From positions 2,666,001-2,730,000 of the forward strand of contig NZ_CP152342.1 in the NCBI RefSeq assembly GCF_045291395.1: a stretch of 64,000 bases of DNA. The letters are read 5' to 3'. Positions 8,414 through 18,826 of this stretch are shown in pieces (position 1 is the first letter of the stretch; the number at the start of each line of letters is the position of its first letter). Position numbers and translations under genes: made by a program. Origin of the DNA: MR-S7 sp000400995. GTDB taxonomy: Bacteria; Pseudomonadota; Gammaproteobacteria; Burkholderiales; Burkholderiaceae_C. The notes beneath the pieces were generated by a model. That model was given only the letters and a program-made list of their open reading frames with translations, searched no databases and was not told the DNA's origin.

Positions 8414-8460
8414 GCGTCGGTGTGACTTTCGCTCCTTTCGGAGCCAAGTGCCACAAAACT

Positions 8461-8536
8461 TGGCGACCCTACGGGGATTCGAACCCCGGTACTCACCGTG
8501 AAAGGGTGATGTCCTAGGCCTCTAGACGATAGGGTC
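8461..8536 (-). tRNA. tRNA-Glu (TTC)
   Basis: Identical to the tRNA-Glu at 8150-8225. The spacer to tRNA-Asp (GTGTGACTTTCGCTCCTT) is also nearly identical between the two trios, showing tandem duplication. Confidence 0.97.
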
Positions 8537-8556
8537 AAAACCTAGATTGTTTCAGG

Positions 8557-8632
<76 letters not shown>

Positions 8633-8682
8633 GTTGATTCCGGCGTTTATTTGCATAATCGTCGTCATCACCTGAGCCTCAA

Positions 8683-8712
8683 ATTATAGACAGGTTTTTA
8701 GCGGTTTTTCAA
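8683..8712 (-). promoter_or_regulatory. Sigma-70 promoter of the tRNA operon
   Basis: On the minus strand, TTGAAA (8712-8707) and a perfect TATAAT (8688-8683) are separated by 18 nt, about 45 nt before the first tRNA. The -35 element lies inside the last codons of gltX. Confidence 0.8.
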
Positions 8713-10079
8713 TCTTGCCAGGATTTTTTCGCGACCGAGCAGCTCGAGCACTGCATCCACTGATGGCGTGTGCGCCGTGCCCGTGGTGAGCACGCGCACG
8801 GGCATGGCGAGCTGCGGCATCTTGGCGCCCTGCGCCTTCAGCACTTCCTTGATGGCGGCGGCGATGGCTTCCTTGTTCCACTCCACGTTGCCGATGGCGG
8901 CAGCGAAGGCATCGAGCAGCGGCGCGGCGGCCTCGGTGACGTGCTTGGCGTAGTCGTCGTCGTTGCGCTCCACGGCGTCCACATAGAAGACGCGCACCCA
9001 ATTCGCCAGATCGACCAGCGTTTCGCAGCGGTCCTTGAACAGCGCGCAGATGCGCGGCAGGCGCTCGTCGGTCGCCACGTCCGCGAGGAAGGGGTGAGCA
9101 TGCCGGCGAGCTGCGCGTCGTCCATGGCCTTGAGGTGCTGGGCGTTGACCCAGCGCAGCTTGGCCTCGTCGAACTGGCCGGCGCTGCGGCCCAGGTGGTC
9201 GAGGTCGAACCATTCCAGGAACTGCGCGCGGCCGAAGATCTCGTCGTCGCCGTGGCTCCAGCCCAGGCGGGCGAGGTAGTTGACCATGGCGTCGGGCAGA
9301 TAGCCCTCGTCTCGGTACTGCGTCACGGCCTTGGCGCCGTTGCGCTTGCTCATTTTCTCGCCCTGCTCGTTGAGCACGGTGGGCAGGTGGGCGAAGACAG
9401 GCACCTGGGCGCCCAGCGCCTCGAAGATGTGGATCTGGCGCGGGGTGTTGTTGACATGGTCGTCGCCGCGGATGACGTGGGTGATGGCCATGTCCATGTC
9501 GTCCACGCAGACGCAGAAGTTGTACGTAGGCGTGCCGTCGGGGCGGGCGATCACCAGGTCGTCAAGCTCGCTGTTCTGGAACTCGATGCGGCCTTTGCAC
9601 TTGTCGTCCCAGCCGACGACGCCGTCCTTGGGCGTCTTGAAGCGCAGCACGGGCTTCACGCCTTCGGGGATGGGGGGCAGCTGCTTGCCGGGTTCGGGGC
9701 GCCAGGTGCCGTCGTAGCGGGGCTTTTCCTTGGCTGCCATCTGGCGCTCGCGCAGGGCGTCGAGTTCTTCCACGCTCATGTAGCAGGGATAGACGTGGCC
9801 GGAGGCCTGCAATTGCGCCAGCACTTCCTTGTAGCGGTCCATGCGCTGCATCTGGTAGTACGGACCTTCGTCGTGGTCGAGCTGCAGCCAGGCCATGCCC
9901 TCCAGGATGACGTCGACCGAGGCCTGCGTGGAGCGCTCCAGGTCGGTGTCCTCGATGCGCAGGATGAAGTCGCCGCCGGTGGCGCGCGCGAAGGCCCACG
10001 GGTACAGGGCCGAGCGGATGTTGCCCAGGTGGATGAAGCCCGTGGGGGACGGGGCGAAACGGGTACGTACTTTCGTCAT
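8698..10079 (-). CDS. gltX: Glutamate--tRNA ligase, interrupted by an apparent -1 frameshift
   Basis: Class I glutamyl-tRNA synthetase: RTRFAPSPTGFIHLGNIRSA carries the HIGH-type signature (HLGN) and GEKMSKRNGAKAV the KMSKR loop. The catalytic part is in one frame to about residue 330 (QLAGMLTP). The anticodon-binding part (FLADVATDERLPRICALFKD to the C-terminus KILARLKNR) continues in another frame. Adding one G to the GGGG run at 9091-9094 restores a 460-residue protein of normal length (T-P-F-L-A-D). The gene is essential and no second copy is visible, so a sequencing or assembly error is more likely than a true mutation. It sits directly upstream of two tRNA-Glu genes, its substrates. Confidence 0.93.
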
Positions 10080-10092
10080 TTGCTCAAGCTCG

Positions 10093-11295
10093 TCACAGGC
10101 CGCGAAGGCCGCGCAATAGATCGTCCTGGATGTCTTCGGGATGCTCCAGCCCCACGGCCAGCCGGATGACGCCCTGGCTGATGCCCGCGGCCTGCCGCTG
10201 CGCTTCGGTCAGGCGGCCGTGCGAGGTGGTCGCCGGGTGGCTGATGATGGTCTTGGTGTCGCCCAGGTTGGTGGCGAGCGAGAGCAGACGGCAGCTGTCG
10301 AGCACGTGGAACGCCTTGGCGCGCGCGGCCTCGAGCGTATCGCCGGCCAGCTCGAAGGCCACCACGCCGCCGCCCAGCCCGCCCTGCTGGCGCATGGCCA
10401 GCTCATGCTGCGGGTGCGACGGCAGGCCGGGGTAGAACACGCGCGCCACCTGGGGCTGGGCTTCGAGCCAGCGGGCGATGGCCAGGGTGTTCTCGCAGTG
10501 CGCCTTCACGCGCACGCTGAGGGTTTCGAGTCCCTTGAGCACCACCCAGGCATTGAAGGGCGACAGCACCATGCCCGCCGTGCGCACCACGGGCGCGAAC
10601 TTCTCGGTGACGAGCTGGCTGCTGGCGCACAGCGCGCCGGCCATGACGCGGCCCTGTCCGTCCAGGTACTTAGTGCCGGAGTGCATGACGATGTCCGCAC
10701 CCAGCGCCAGGGGCTTTTGCAGGATGGGTGTGGCGAAGGCGTTGTCCACCGCCAGCAGGGCACCGGCCTTGCGGGCGATGTCGGCCAGGGCGGCGATGTC
10801 GCAGACTTCGGTGAGCGGGTTGGTGGGCGTTTCGGCGAACAGCAGCCGGGTGTTGGGGCGCACGGCGGCGCGCCATTCCTGAACGTCGGTCTGCGAGCAG
10901 AACGTGGTTTCCACGCCGAACTTGCCGAACTCCTTGGCGAACAGGTTGAGTGTGGAGCCGAACATGGAGCGCGACAGGACGACGTGGTCGCCCGCCTTGA
11001 GCAGGCCCATGATCATCAGCAGGATGGCCGCCATGCCGCTGGCCGTGCCGATGGCGGCCTCGGCCCCTTCGAGCGCGGCCAGGCGCTGCTCGAAACTGGT
11101 GACGGTGGGATTGGACGTGCGCGCGTAGGTGTAGCCCTCGCCGCTGGCGAAGCGCTCGGCCGACGTGGCGGCGTCCGGCTGCACGAAGCCCGTGGTGAGG
11201 TACATCGTCTCGGAGTTTTCGCCGTACTGGCTGGGCGCCACGGCGGCGCGGATGGCGAGCGTCTCGGGGCGCAGGCCGGGGGGAAGGTTGCTCAC
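10093..11295 (-). CDS. metZ: O-succinylhomoserine sulfhydrylase
   Basis: A 400-residue PLP-dependent Cys/Met-metabolism enzyme that makes homocysteine from O-succinylhomoserine and sulfide. The PLP lysine is in HSGTKYLDGQGRVM, the SANPT-like loop is TYARTSNPTVTSFEQRLAAL, and MYLTTGFVQPDAATSAERFA is typical of MetZ. The start is taken as the GTG at 11295 (GTG AGC AAC CTT), preceded by GAGGAA at good spacing. A longer ATG frame would be encoded by a repeat element upstream. The gene is 119 nt downstream of purF on the same strand. Confidence 0.92.
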   Translation of the reverse strand: MSNLPPGLRPETLAIRAAVAPSQYGENSETMYLTTGFVQPDAATSAERFASGEGYTYARTSNPTVTSFEQRLAALEGAEAAIGTASGMAAILLMIMGLLKAGDHVVLSRSMFGSTLNLFAKEFGKFGVETTFCSQTDVQEWRAAVRPNTRLLFAETPTNPLTEVCDIAALADIARKAGALLAVDNAFATPILQKPLALGADIVMHSGTKYLDGQGRVMAGALCASSQLVTEKFAPVVRTAGMVLSPFNAWVVLKGLETLSVRVKAHCENTLAIARWLEAQPQVARVFYPGLPSHPQHELAMRQQGGLGGGVVAFELAGDTLEAARAKAFHVLDSCRLLSLATNLGDTKTIISHPATTSHGRLTEAQRQAAGISQGVIRLAVGLEHPEDIQDDLLRGLRGL

Positions 11296-11315
11296 GATGG
11301 GGTTCCTCGTTTGAA

Positions 11316-11408
11316 GAAAACAGGAGCTGCTTGCGCTCATTAGGCAATGGTTTCAGGCACTTTTCATGCTGAAATCCTTGTACAGCAAGCGCGAGCAGCT
11401 CACATTTT
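11316..11408 (-). repeat. Two partial palindromic repeat copies between metZ and purF
   Basis: GAAAACAGGAGCTGCTTGCG (11316-11335) is the right end of one copy in minus orientation. CTTGTACAGCAAGCGCGAGC (11378-11397), followed by AGCTCACATTTTT, is a second copy in plus orientation. They occupy most of the 119-nt gap. Confidence 0.65.
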
Positions 11409-11414
11409 TAAGTT

Positions 11415-12923
<1,509 letters not shown>

Positions 12924-12969
12924 AGTTGCAGTTCCATTCGATGGGCGGGAGCCTCCCGCCAACATGCCA

Positions 12970-13458
12970 TCACGAAGGCAGATGCCTTCCCAATTCCTCG
13001 GGCAGGGCGGGCGCGAGCCCCTTGAGCGCCGCTTCCAACAGCGGCGCACCCTGCGATTGTCTCCACCACGGCGCCTGCGCCACCGGCGTCCAGCCGGCCA
13101 CCAGCGCCACGGCCAGCAGCAGCACCACGCCGCGCAGCACTCCGAACAGCGCGCCCAGCGCGCGGTCGGCGGGGCGCAGCCCCACGGCCTCGACCAGCTT
13201 CTTAGTCACCCAGGCCAGCAGCCCGCAGGCGAACACCGCGGCGACGAAGACCACCGCGAAGCCCGCCACGTGGCGCCAGGTGGCGTCCGCCTCGCCCATG
13301 GGCAGCAGCGCCCCCATGTCATCGGCGAACCACTGCGCCGCGAAGAACGCCGCCACCCAGCCCGCCAGCGACAGCAGCTCGAACACCAGTCCGCGCCATG
13401 CGCCGATCAGCAGCGATGCGGCGAGCACCACCACGAAGATCCAGTCCAGCGCCGCCAT
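12970..13458 (-). CDS. cvpA: CvpA family membrane protein
   Basis: A 162-residue protein with four predicted membrane helices. It begins MAALDWIFVVVLAASLLIGA and contains the conserved RGLVFELLSLAGWV segment. CvpA is required for colicin V production in E. coli and affects envelope integrity; its molecular role is unsettled. It lies 46 nt upstream of purF in the conserved folC-purF cluster. Confidence 0.93.
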   Translation of the reverse strand: MAALDWIFVVVLAASLLIGAWRGLVFELLSLAGWVAAFFAAQWFADDMGALLPMGEADATWRHVAGFAVVFVAAVFACGLLAWVTKKLVEAVGLRPADRALGALFGVLRGVVLLLAVALVAGWTPVAQAPWWRQSQGAPLLEAALKGLAPALPEELGRHLPS

Positions 13459-13484
13459 GGGCCGTCATCCGCCGCTGGCGCGGT

Positions 13485-14318
13485 TCACAGCGCCAGCACC
13501 GCGCCCGCCAGGCCGGCACCCTTGACGCGCTCGGCCGCCTTGTCGGCCTCCGCGCGGCTGCCGAACGGGCCCACGCGCACGCGGGTGCGCTTGCCGTCCT
13601 TGGTGTCCACCACCTGCGTATAGGTCTTGAGGCCCGAGCGCTCCAGCTTGTCGCGCACCTCGCGCGCCTTGTCGGCATCGGCGAACGCGCCCACCTGCAC
13701 GATGAAGCGGCCCGGATCGCCCGCATCGGGCTTGGCGGCGGCCGTGGCGGACCGCCCCTCCAGCAGTGCGCGGGCGCGCTCCGCGTCGTCCGTGCGCGCG
13801 GGCTTGGGCTCCACCTTGGGCTCGGGCTTGGGAGGCTGCTTGGGCTCCTGCCGGGGTTCGGGCTTCGGCTCGGGTTTAGGCTCAGGCTTCGGTGCGGGCG
13901 CAGCCGACGGCTTGGGTTCGGAAGCACGCGGGGGCGCCGGCTGCGGCGCGGGCGTGCTGCGCGGGCTGCTGGCGACCACCTCCTCGCCCGCGTCCAGGCC
14001 GGCGCCCGCCGGTTCGGCCGGGGTGGCCGGCGCGGCGGTGCCGGGGTGCGGCACCACCAGGGGAGCCACCTTGTTGCGGTCGGGAATGTCGATGGCCACG
14101 TTCACCGGGATGGGGCGTGGCTGCGTATCGAACAGCAGCGGGAAGCCCACCACGCCGGCCAGCACCAGCACGGCGGCGCCGATGAGGCGATGGCGTGCGC
14201 GCCGGCGCATCTCTTCGATGCTTTCGGCCTGGGAGGAGGTGCGGGAACGCTTGGCGGGCTTGCCGTTGTCGCCCTGGGGCGCTTGCTTGCCGGGCCAACG
14301 AAACTTGAAAAATGCCAT
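13485..14318 (-). CDS. SPOR domain-containing protein (DedD-like)
   Basis: A 277-residue bitopic protein. Basic cytoplasmic residues 1-44 precede one membrane helix (about 45-62, LIGAAVLVLAGVVGFPLLF). A long periplasmic linker follows with PKPEPKPEPKPEP repeats, then a C-terminal SPOR domain (about 200-277, GRFIVQVGAFADADKAREVR). SPOR domains bind denuded peptidoglycan glycans at the septum. By position between folC and cvpA it corresponds to E. coli DedD, a cell-division protein. The gene lies 26 nt upstream of cvpA. Confidence 0.93.
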   Translation of the reverse strand: MAFFKFRWPGKQAPQGDNGKPAKRSRTSSQAESIEEMRRRARHRLIGAAVLVLAGVVGFPLLFDTQPRPIPVNVAIDIPDRNKVAPLVVPHPGTAAPATPAEPAGAGLDAGEEVVASSPRSTPAPQPAPPRASEPKPSAAPAPKPEPKPEPKPEPRQEPKQPPKPEPKVEPKPARTDDAERARALLEGRSATAAAKPDAGDPGRFIVQVGAFADADKAREVRDKLERSGLKTYTQVVDTKDGKRTRVRVGPFGSRAEADKAAERVKGAGLAGAVLAL

Positions 14319-14332
14319 GGACAGGGGACTCG

Positions 14333-15658
14333 CTATGCGCCCAGATGTTTGGCCTGCAGGCGGGGCACCCCGTTTTCGAGCACGCCGCCCACCGTGTAGA
14401 ACGAGCCAAAGACCACGATTCTATCAGCCGGGTCCGCTGCCTCCACGGCCGCGGCCAGCGCCTTCTGCGGGCTGGCGTGCAGGCTGGTGGCGACGGGCCG
14501 GCGCCCGCCCGCGACCATCTGCAGCGCGTTCCATTTCTGCTGCAGGCTGGCCGCGCTTTCCGCGCGCGGCGTGGGCAGGTCGGTGAAGTACCAGCGGTCG
14601 ATCAGCGGCCCGACCTTGGCGAGCATGGGAGCGAGGTCCTTGTCGGCCATGGCGCCGAAGACGGCGTGCGTGGTCGGGAAGTAGCCCATTGCATCGAGGT
14701 TGGCGGTGAGCGCCGCCACCGAGTGCGGGTTGTGCGCCACGTCCAGCACCAGCGTGGGCTGGCCCGGCACGATCTGGAAGCGCCCCGGCAGTTCCACCAG
14801 CGCCAGGCCCGCACGCACCGCCTGCGCGGTGATGGGCAGGCGCTCGCGCAATGCCTCGAACGCGGCGAGCACGCCCGAGGCGTTGACGAGCTGGTTGGCC
14901 CCGCGCAGCGCCGGATACGCCAGCCCCGCGTAGCGCCGCCCGCGTCCGGCCCAGGCCCACTGCTGCTTGTCGCCGGAGAAGTTGAAGTCCTGCCCGAAGC
15001 GCCACAGGTCGGCGCCGATCTCGCGCGCATGGTCGATCACGCTCTGCGGCGGTACGGGGTCGCTCACCACCACCGGGCGGCCCGTGCGCATGATGCCGGA
15101 CTTCTCGCGGCCGATGGTCTCGCGGTCGGTGCCGAGGAACTCGACGTGGTCGATGTCCACGCTGGTGATGATGGCGCAGTCGGTGTCGATGACGTTGGTC
15201 GCGTCCAGGCGGCCGCCCAGGCCCACCTCCAGGATCGCCACGTCCAGCCGCGACTGGCTCATCAGCCGCAGGATGGCCAGCGTGGTGAATTCGAAATAGC
15301 TCAGCGAGACTTCGTCGCCATTCTGGGTCCTGGCGCTTTCCACCGCTGCGAAGTGCACTACCAGGTCCGCAGCGGCGACGGTCTCGCCGTGGATGCGACA
15401 GCGCTCCTCGAAATGCACCAGGTGCGGCGAGGTGTAGACACCCGTGCGGTAGCCCGCCTGCAGCGCCACGGCCTCCAGCATGGCGCAGGTGGAACCCTTG
15501 CCGTTGGTGCCCGCCACGGTGATCACGGGGCAGCCGAAGGCCAGGCCCATGCGGCGCGCGACCTCGCCCACGCGGGCCAGGCCCATGTCGATGTTCTTGG
15601 GGTGCAGCCGCTCGCAGTGGGCGAGCCAGCCTTCCAGGGTCTGGGGGAGGGATTGCAT
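14333..15658 (-). CDS. folC: Bifunctional folylpolyglutamate synthase/dihydrofolate synthase
   Basis: A 441-residue Mur-ligase-like enzyme that makes dihydrofolate and adds glutamates to folates. The ATP-binding loop is VAGTNGKGSTCAMLEAVALQ near residue 47. ILEVGLGGRLDATNVID and EKSGIMRTGRPVV are typical FolC stretches, and VLDVAHNPHSVAAL opens the C-terminal domain. The start faces the ArsC-like gene with only 20 nt between start codons, so promoters must overlap coding sequence. It heads the folC-SPOR-cvpA-purF operon. Confidence 0.96.
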   Translation of the reverse strand: MQSLPQTLEGWLAHCERLHPKNIDMGLARVGEVARRMGLAFGCPVITVAGTNGKGSTCAMLEAVALQAGYRTGVYTSPHLVHFEERCRIHGETVAAADLVVHFAAVESARTQNGDEVSLSYFEFTTLAILRLMSQSRLDVAILEVGLGGRLDATNVIDTDCAIITSVDIDHVEFLGTDRETIGREKSGIMRTGRPVVVSDPVPPQSVIDHAREIGADLWRFGQDFNFSGDKQQWAWAGRGRRYAGLAYPALRGANQLVNASGVLAAFEALRERLPITAQAVRAGLALVELPGRFQIVPGQPTLVLDVAHNPHSVAALTANLDAMGYFPTTHAVFGAMADKDLAPMLAKVGPLIDRWYFTDLPTPRAESAASLQQKWNALQMVAGGRRPVATSLHASPQKALAAAVEAADPADRIVVFGSFYTVGGVLENGVPRLQAKHLGA

Positions 15659-15678
15659 AGAGCGCAGAATTGTCGCCC

Positions 15679-16053
15679 ATGAACATTTCCACCATCACCC
15701 TGTACGGCATCCCCAATTGCGACACCGTGAAGAAGGCCCGCGCCTGGCTCTCGGAGCGCGGCGCACCCGTCCAGTTCCACGACTTCAAGAAGCAGGGCGT
15801 GCCCGCCGAGCGCCTGCCCGCCTGGATGGCCGCCGTGGGCTGGGAGAAACTGCTCAACCGCCAGGGCACGACCTGGCGCAAGCTCGACCCTGCCGTGCAG
15901 GCCCGCGCGCAGGATGCCGCCAGCGCTGCGGCGCTGATGGTGGAGCACGCGTCCGTCATCAAGCGCCCCGTGGTCGAATGGGGCGACGGCGCCGTCACCG
16001 TGGGCTTCGACGCCGATGCGTGGAACGAACGGCTGGCCGGAGCCTCCAAATAA
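15679..16053 (+). CDS. ArsC/Spx-family thioredoxin-fold protein (YffB-like)
   Basis: A 124-residue protein beginning MNISTITLYGIPNCDTVKKA. The thioredoxin-fold CxxT/xxx position carries a single cysteine (NCDTVKKARAW), as in YffB and ArsC-like reductases. The RQGTTWRKL stretch matches the YffB subgroup. Such proteins probably use glutathione; the substrate is not established, and true arsenate reductase activity is unlikely. The ATG at 15679 is preferred over an in-frame TTG 9 nt upstream. Confidence 0.88.
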   Translation: MNISTITLYGIPNCDTVKKARAWLSERGAPVQFHDFKKQGVPAERLPAWMAAVGWEKLLNRQGTTWRKLDPAVQARAQDAASAAALMVEHASVIKRPVVEWGDGAVTVGFDADAWNERLAGASK

Positions 16054-16170
16054 AGGCATACGACTCTTTACGCAGATTTACGGGCCGGCCCCGGCGCATT
16101 CATGCGCGGACCTGAAACTTATTCCCGGCTTGGCGCGTTGTATGCCAACCGAAAGGAGCCGATTTCCGCC

Positions 16171-16821
16171 ATGAACAAAACCCTCGTTTTCACCGCCCTG
16201 GCCGCCACTGCGCTGGCGGCCCAGGCACAGCAGGAACAGGGGCGCGTGCTGTCCGCCACGCCCATCACGCAGCAGGTGGCGATTCCCCAGCAGGTGTGCG
16301 GCAATGAAACCGTCTACAGCGGCGCGCGGCCCACCACGGGTGCGGGCGCCGTGCTGGGCGCCATCGCCGGCGGCGCGGCGGGCAATGCCATCGGCGGCGG
16401 CAGCGGCCGCGCGGCGGCCACGGCGCTGGGCGTGGTCGGCGGCGCACTGCTGGGCAACCAGGTCGAAGGCGGCCGCCCCGGCTACCAGAACGTGCAGCGC
16501 TGCACCACGGAAACCTATTACGACAACCGCGTGGTCGGCTACGACGTGGTGTACGAATACGCCGGCCGGCAGTACACGACCCGCACGCAAAGCGACCCGG
16601 GCCACTGGATCCCCCTGTCCGTGCAGCCCGCGGTGCAGGCCCCGCCCCCGGCCACCTACTCCTCGTACGGCGACAGCGGCTACCCGCAGCCCGGCGTGGT
16701 GGTGTCCACCCAGCCCGGCCCGCCCGCCTATGTGTCGCAACCGCCCGTCACCGTGATCGAGTACCGCGACGCCTACGGCTACCCGTACCGTCCGCCGCGC
16801 CACCCGCACTACTGGCGTTAA
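16171..16821 (+). CDS. Glycine-zipper 2TM domain protein, exported
   Basis: A 216-residue envelope protein. Residues 1-20 (MNKTLVFTALAATALAAQAQ) form a signal peptide, without a lipobox cysteine. A glycine-zipper segment follows (GAGAVLGAIAGGAAGNAIGG, then TALGVVGGALLGNQVEGG), the SlyB/PcP/YMGG-like motif. The C-terminus is rich in Tyr and Pro and ends YPYRPPRHPHYWR. An AAAGGAG Shine-Dalgarno supports this start. It is probably an outer-membrane or periplasmic stress or integrity factor; the role is unknown. Confidence 0.85.
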   Translation: MNKTLVFTALAATALAAQAQQEQGRVLSATPITQQVAIPQQVCGNETVYSGARPTTGAGAVLGAIAGGAAGNAIGGGSGRAAATALGVVGGALLGNQVEGGRPGYQNVQRCTTETYYDNRVVGYDVVYEYAGRQYTTRTQSDPGHWIPLSVQPAVQAPPPATYSSYGDSGYPQPGVVVSTQPGPPAYVSQPPVTVIEYRDAYGYPYRPPRHPHYWR

Positions 16822-16842
16822 CCACGCGCCCACCCCGCCACG

Positions 16843-16867
16843 AAGGAGCCCCCAGGGCTCCTTTTTT
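16843..16867 (+). terminator. Rho-independent terminator
   Basis: AAGGAGCCC-CCA-GGGCTCCTT followed by TTTT, 21 nt after the glycine-zipper gene. Confidence 0.88.
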
Positions 16868-16914
16868 CACGCCATAGAATTGCGGGTTTGTCCTTTCAGC
16901 CCATTGCCCCATCC

Positions 16915-17232
16915 ATGACCACCGAGAAAATCGACGGCGTCTCCGTCACCACCCAGGCCAACGTGTATTTCGACGGCAAGTGCGTGAGCCACGGCATCAC
17001 CTACCCCGACGGCACCCGGAAGTCGGTGGGCGTGGTGCTGCCCGCGACGCTGACCTTCGGCACGGGCGCGCCCGAGGTCATGGAATGCGTGGGCGGCTCG
17101 TGCGAATACAAGCTCGCCGGCAGCGATGCCTGGGTCCAATCCGGCCCCGGCGACCAGTTCAGCGTGCCCGGCAACTCGAAGTTCGACATCCGCGTCACCG
17201 ACGCCTACCACTACATCTGCCACTACGGCTGA
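16915..17232 (+). CDS. ppnP: Pyrimidine/purine nucleoside phosphorylase (YaiE/DUF1255)
   Basis: A 105-residue single-domain cupin starting MTTEKIDGVSVTTQANVYFD. It contains SHGITYPDGTRKSVGVVLPA and ends VTDAYHYICHYG, as PpnP/YaiE proteins do. PpnP cleaves several nucleosides with phosphate to free base and ribose-1-phosphate. It lies only 8 nt before argG, so the two may share a transcript. Confidence 0.9.
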   Translation: MTTEKIDGVSVTTQANVYFDGKCVSHGITYPDGTRKSVGVVLPATLTFGTGAPEVMECVGGSCEYKLAGSDAWVQSGPGDQFSVPGNSKFDIRVTDAYHYICHYG

Positions 17233-17240
17233 TCCGCACC

Positions 17241-18584
17241 ATGGCCACCATCCTGCAAAACCTGCCCAAGGGGCAAAAAGTCGGCATCGCCTTCTCGGGC
17301 GGCCTCGACACCAGCGCCGCGCTGCGCTGGATGAAGAACAAGGGCGCCCTGCCCTACGCCTATACCGCCAACCTGGGCCAGCCCGACGAGCCCGACTACG
17401 ACGCCATCCCCGCCAAGGCGATGGAATACGGCGCCGAGAAGGCTCGCCTGATCGACTGCCGCACGCAGCTCGCCCACGAAGGCATCGCCGCGCTGCAGGC
17501 CGGCGCCTTCCACGTGCGCACCGCTGGCGCCACCTACTTCAACACCACCCCGCTGGGCCGCGCCGTCACCGGCACCATGCTCGTGGCCGCGATGAAGGAG
17601 GACGACGTCCACATCTGGGGCGACGGCTCCACCTTCAAGGGCAACGACATCGAGCGCTTCTACCGCTACGGCCTGCTGACCAACCCCTCGCTCAAGATCT
17701 ACAAGCCCTGGCTGGACCAGCTGTTCATCGACGAACTGGGCGGCCGCGCCGAGATGTCGGCCTTCATGACCAAGGAAGGCTTCGGCTACAAGATGAGCGC
17801 CGAGAAGGCCTACAGCACCGACAGCAACATGCTCGGCGCCACGCACGAGGCCAAGGACCTGGAGTTCCTCAACAGCGGCATCCGCATCGTGAACCCCATC
17901 ATGGGCGTGGCGTTCTGGAAGGACGACGTGCCAGTGAAGGCCGAGGAAGTCTCCGTGCGCTTCGAGGAAGGCCAGCCCGTGGCCCTGAACGGCGTGGAGT
18001 TCAGCGACCCGGTGGAATTGTTCCTCGAAGCCAACCGCATCGGCGGCCGCCACGGCCTGGGCATGTGCGACCAGATCGAGAACCGCATCATCGAGGCCAA
18101 GAGCCGCGGCATCTACGAGGCCCCCGGCCTCGCGCTGCTGCACATCGCCTACGAGCGCCTGGTCAGCGGCATCCACAACGAGGACACCATCGAGCAGTAC
18201 CGCATGAACGGCCTCAAGCTGGGCCGCCTGCTCTACCAGGGCCGCTGGTTCGACCCCCAGGCCATCATGCTGCGCGAAACCGCCCAGCGCTGGGTGGCCC
18301 GCGCCATCACCGGCACCGTGGTGCTGGAACTGCGCCGGGGCAATGACTACTCGATCCTGAACACCGACAGCCCCAACCTGACCTACGCCCCCGAGCGCCT
18401 GTCGATGGAGAAGGTGGAAGACGCGCCGTTCAGCCCGCTCGATCGCATCGGCCAGCTCACCATGCGCAACCTCGACATCGTGGACACGCGCGGCAAGCTG
18501 GGCGTGTACTCCAAGGCCGGGCTGCTGTCGCTGGGCGGCAATGCGGCGCTGGCGCAGCTGGAAGACGGCTCCGCCAAGAAATAA
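17241..18584 (+). CDS. argG: Argininosuccinate synthase
   Basis: A 447-residue enzyme of the long, E. coli-type ArgG class. It condenses citrulline and aspartate with ATP in arginine synthesis. The ATP pyrophosphatase loop is GIAFSGGLDTSAALRWMK near residue 15. YTANLGQPDEPDYDAIPAKA and VHIWGDGSTFKGNDIERFYR are characteristic. The ATG at 17241 gives the standard N-terminus MATILQNLPKGQKV. A strong terminator follows after an intervening repeat. Confidence 0.97.
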   Translation: MATILQNLPKGQKVGIAFSGGLDTSAALRWMKNKGALPYAYTANLGQPDEPDYDAIPAKAMEYGAEKARLIDCRTQLAHEGIAALQAGAFHVRTAGATYFNTTPLGRAVTGTMLVAAMKEDDVHIWGDGSTFKGNDIERFYRYGLLTNPSLKIYKPWLDQLFIDELGGRAEMSAFMTKEGFGYKMSAEKAYSTDSNMLGATHEAKDLEFLNSGIRIVNPIMGVAFWKDDVPVKAEEVSVRFEEGQPVALNGVEFSDPVELFLEANRIGGRHGLGMCDQIENRIIEAKSRGIYEAPGLALLHIAYERLVSGIHNEDTIEQYRMNGLKLGRLLYQGRWFDPQAIMLRETAQRWVARAITGTVVLELRRGNDYSILNTDSPNLTYAPERLSMEKVEDAPFSPLDRIGQLTMRNLDIVDTRGKLGVYSKAGLLSLGGNAALAQLEDGSAKK

Positions 18585-18597
18585 TCAGAGCCTAATC

Positions 18598-18640
18598 GGC
18601 CTCCAGCGCTTGATAGACAGGCGCTGGCAGCTATCAAAAC
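18598..18640 (+). repeat. Palindromic repeat copy after argG
   Basis: CCTCCAGCGCTTGATAGACA followed by GGCGCTGGCAGCTATCAAAA. It sits between the argG stop and its terminator. Confidence 0.8.
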
Positions 18641-18672
18641 AAAAGCAGCCGCTCACCCCGGCTGCTTTTTTT
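18641..18672 (+). terminator. Terminator of argG
   Basis: AAAAGCAGCCG-CTCACC-CCGGCTGC followed by seven Ts. Confidence 0.9.
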
Positions 18673-18775
18673 GGCCATGCCCATGGCCGCCAGCCATCCC
18701 GACGGATGACCAGGGCGTGGCCGCGCGCAGGCGGGTGGGCACGGCGGTGAATTCCTTTAGTGGGGTCATTGACTC

Positions 18776-18826
18776 ATTTTTTGATAGCTGCTTGCGCCTG
18801 TCCATCAAGCGCTAGAGGGCTTTTTT
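18776..18826 (-). repeat. Palindromic repeat copy at the 3' end of the Delta-60 protein gene
   Basis: Minus-strand copy: CCTCTAGCGCTTGATGGACA then GGCGCAAGCAGCTATCAAAA. It overlaps the gene's last codons and supplies its TAG stop. Confidence 0.78.
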
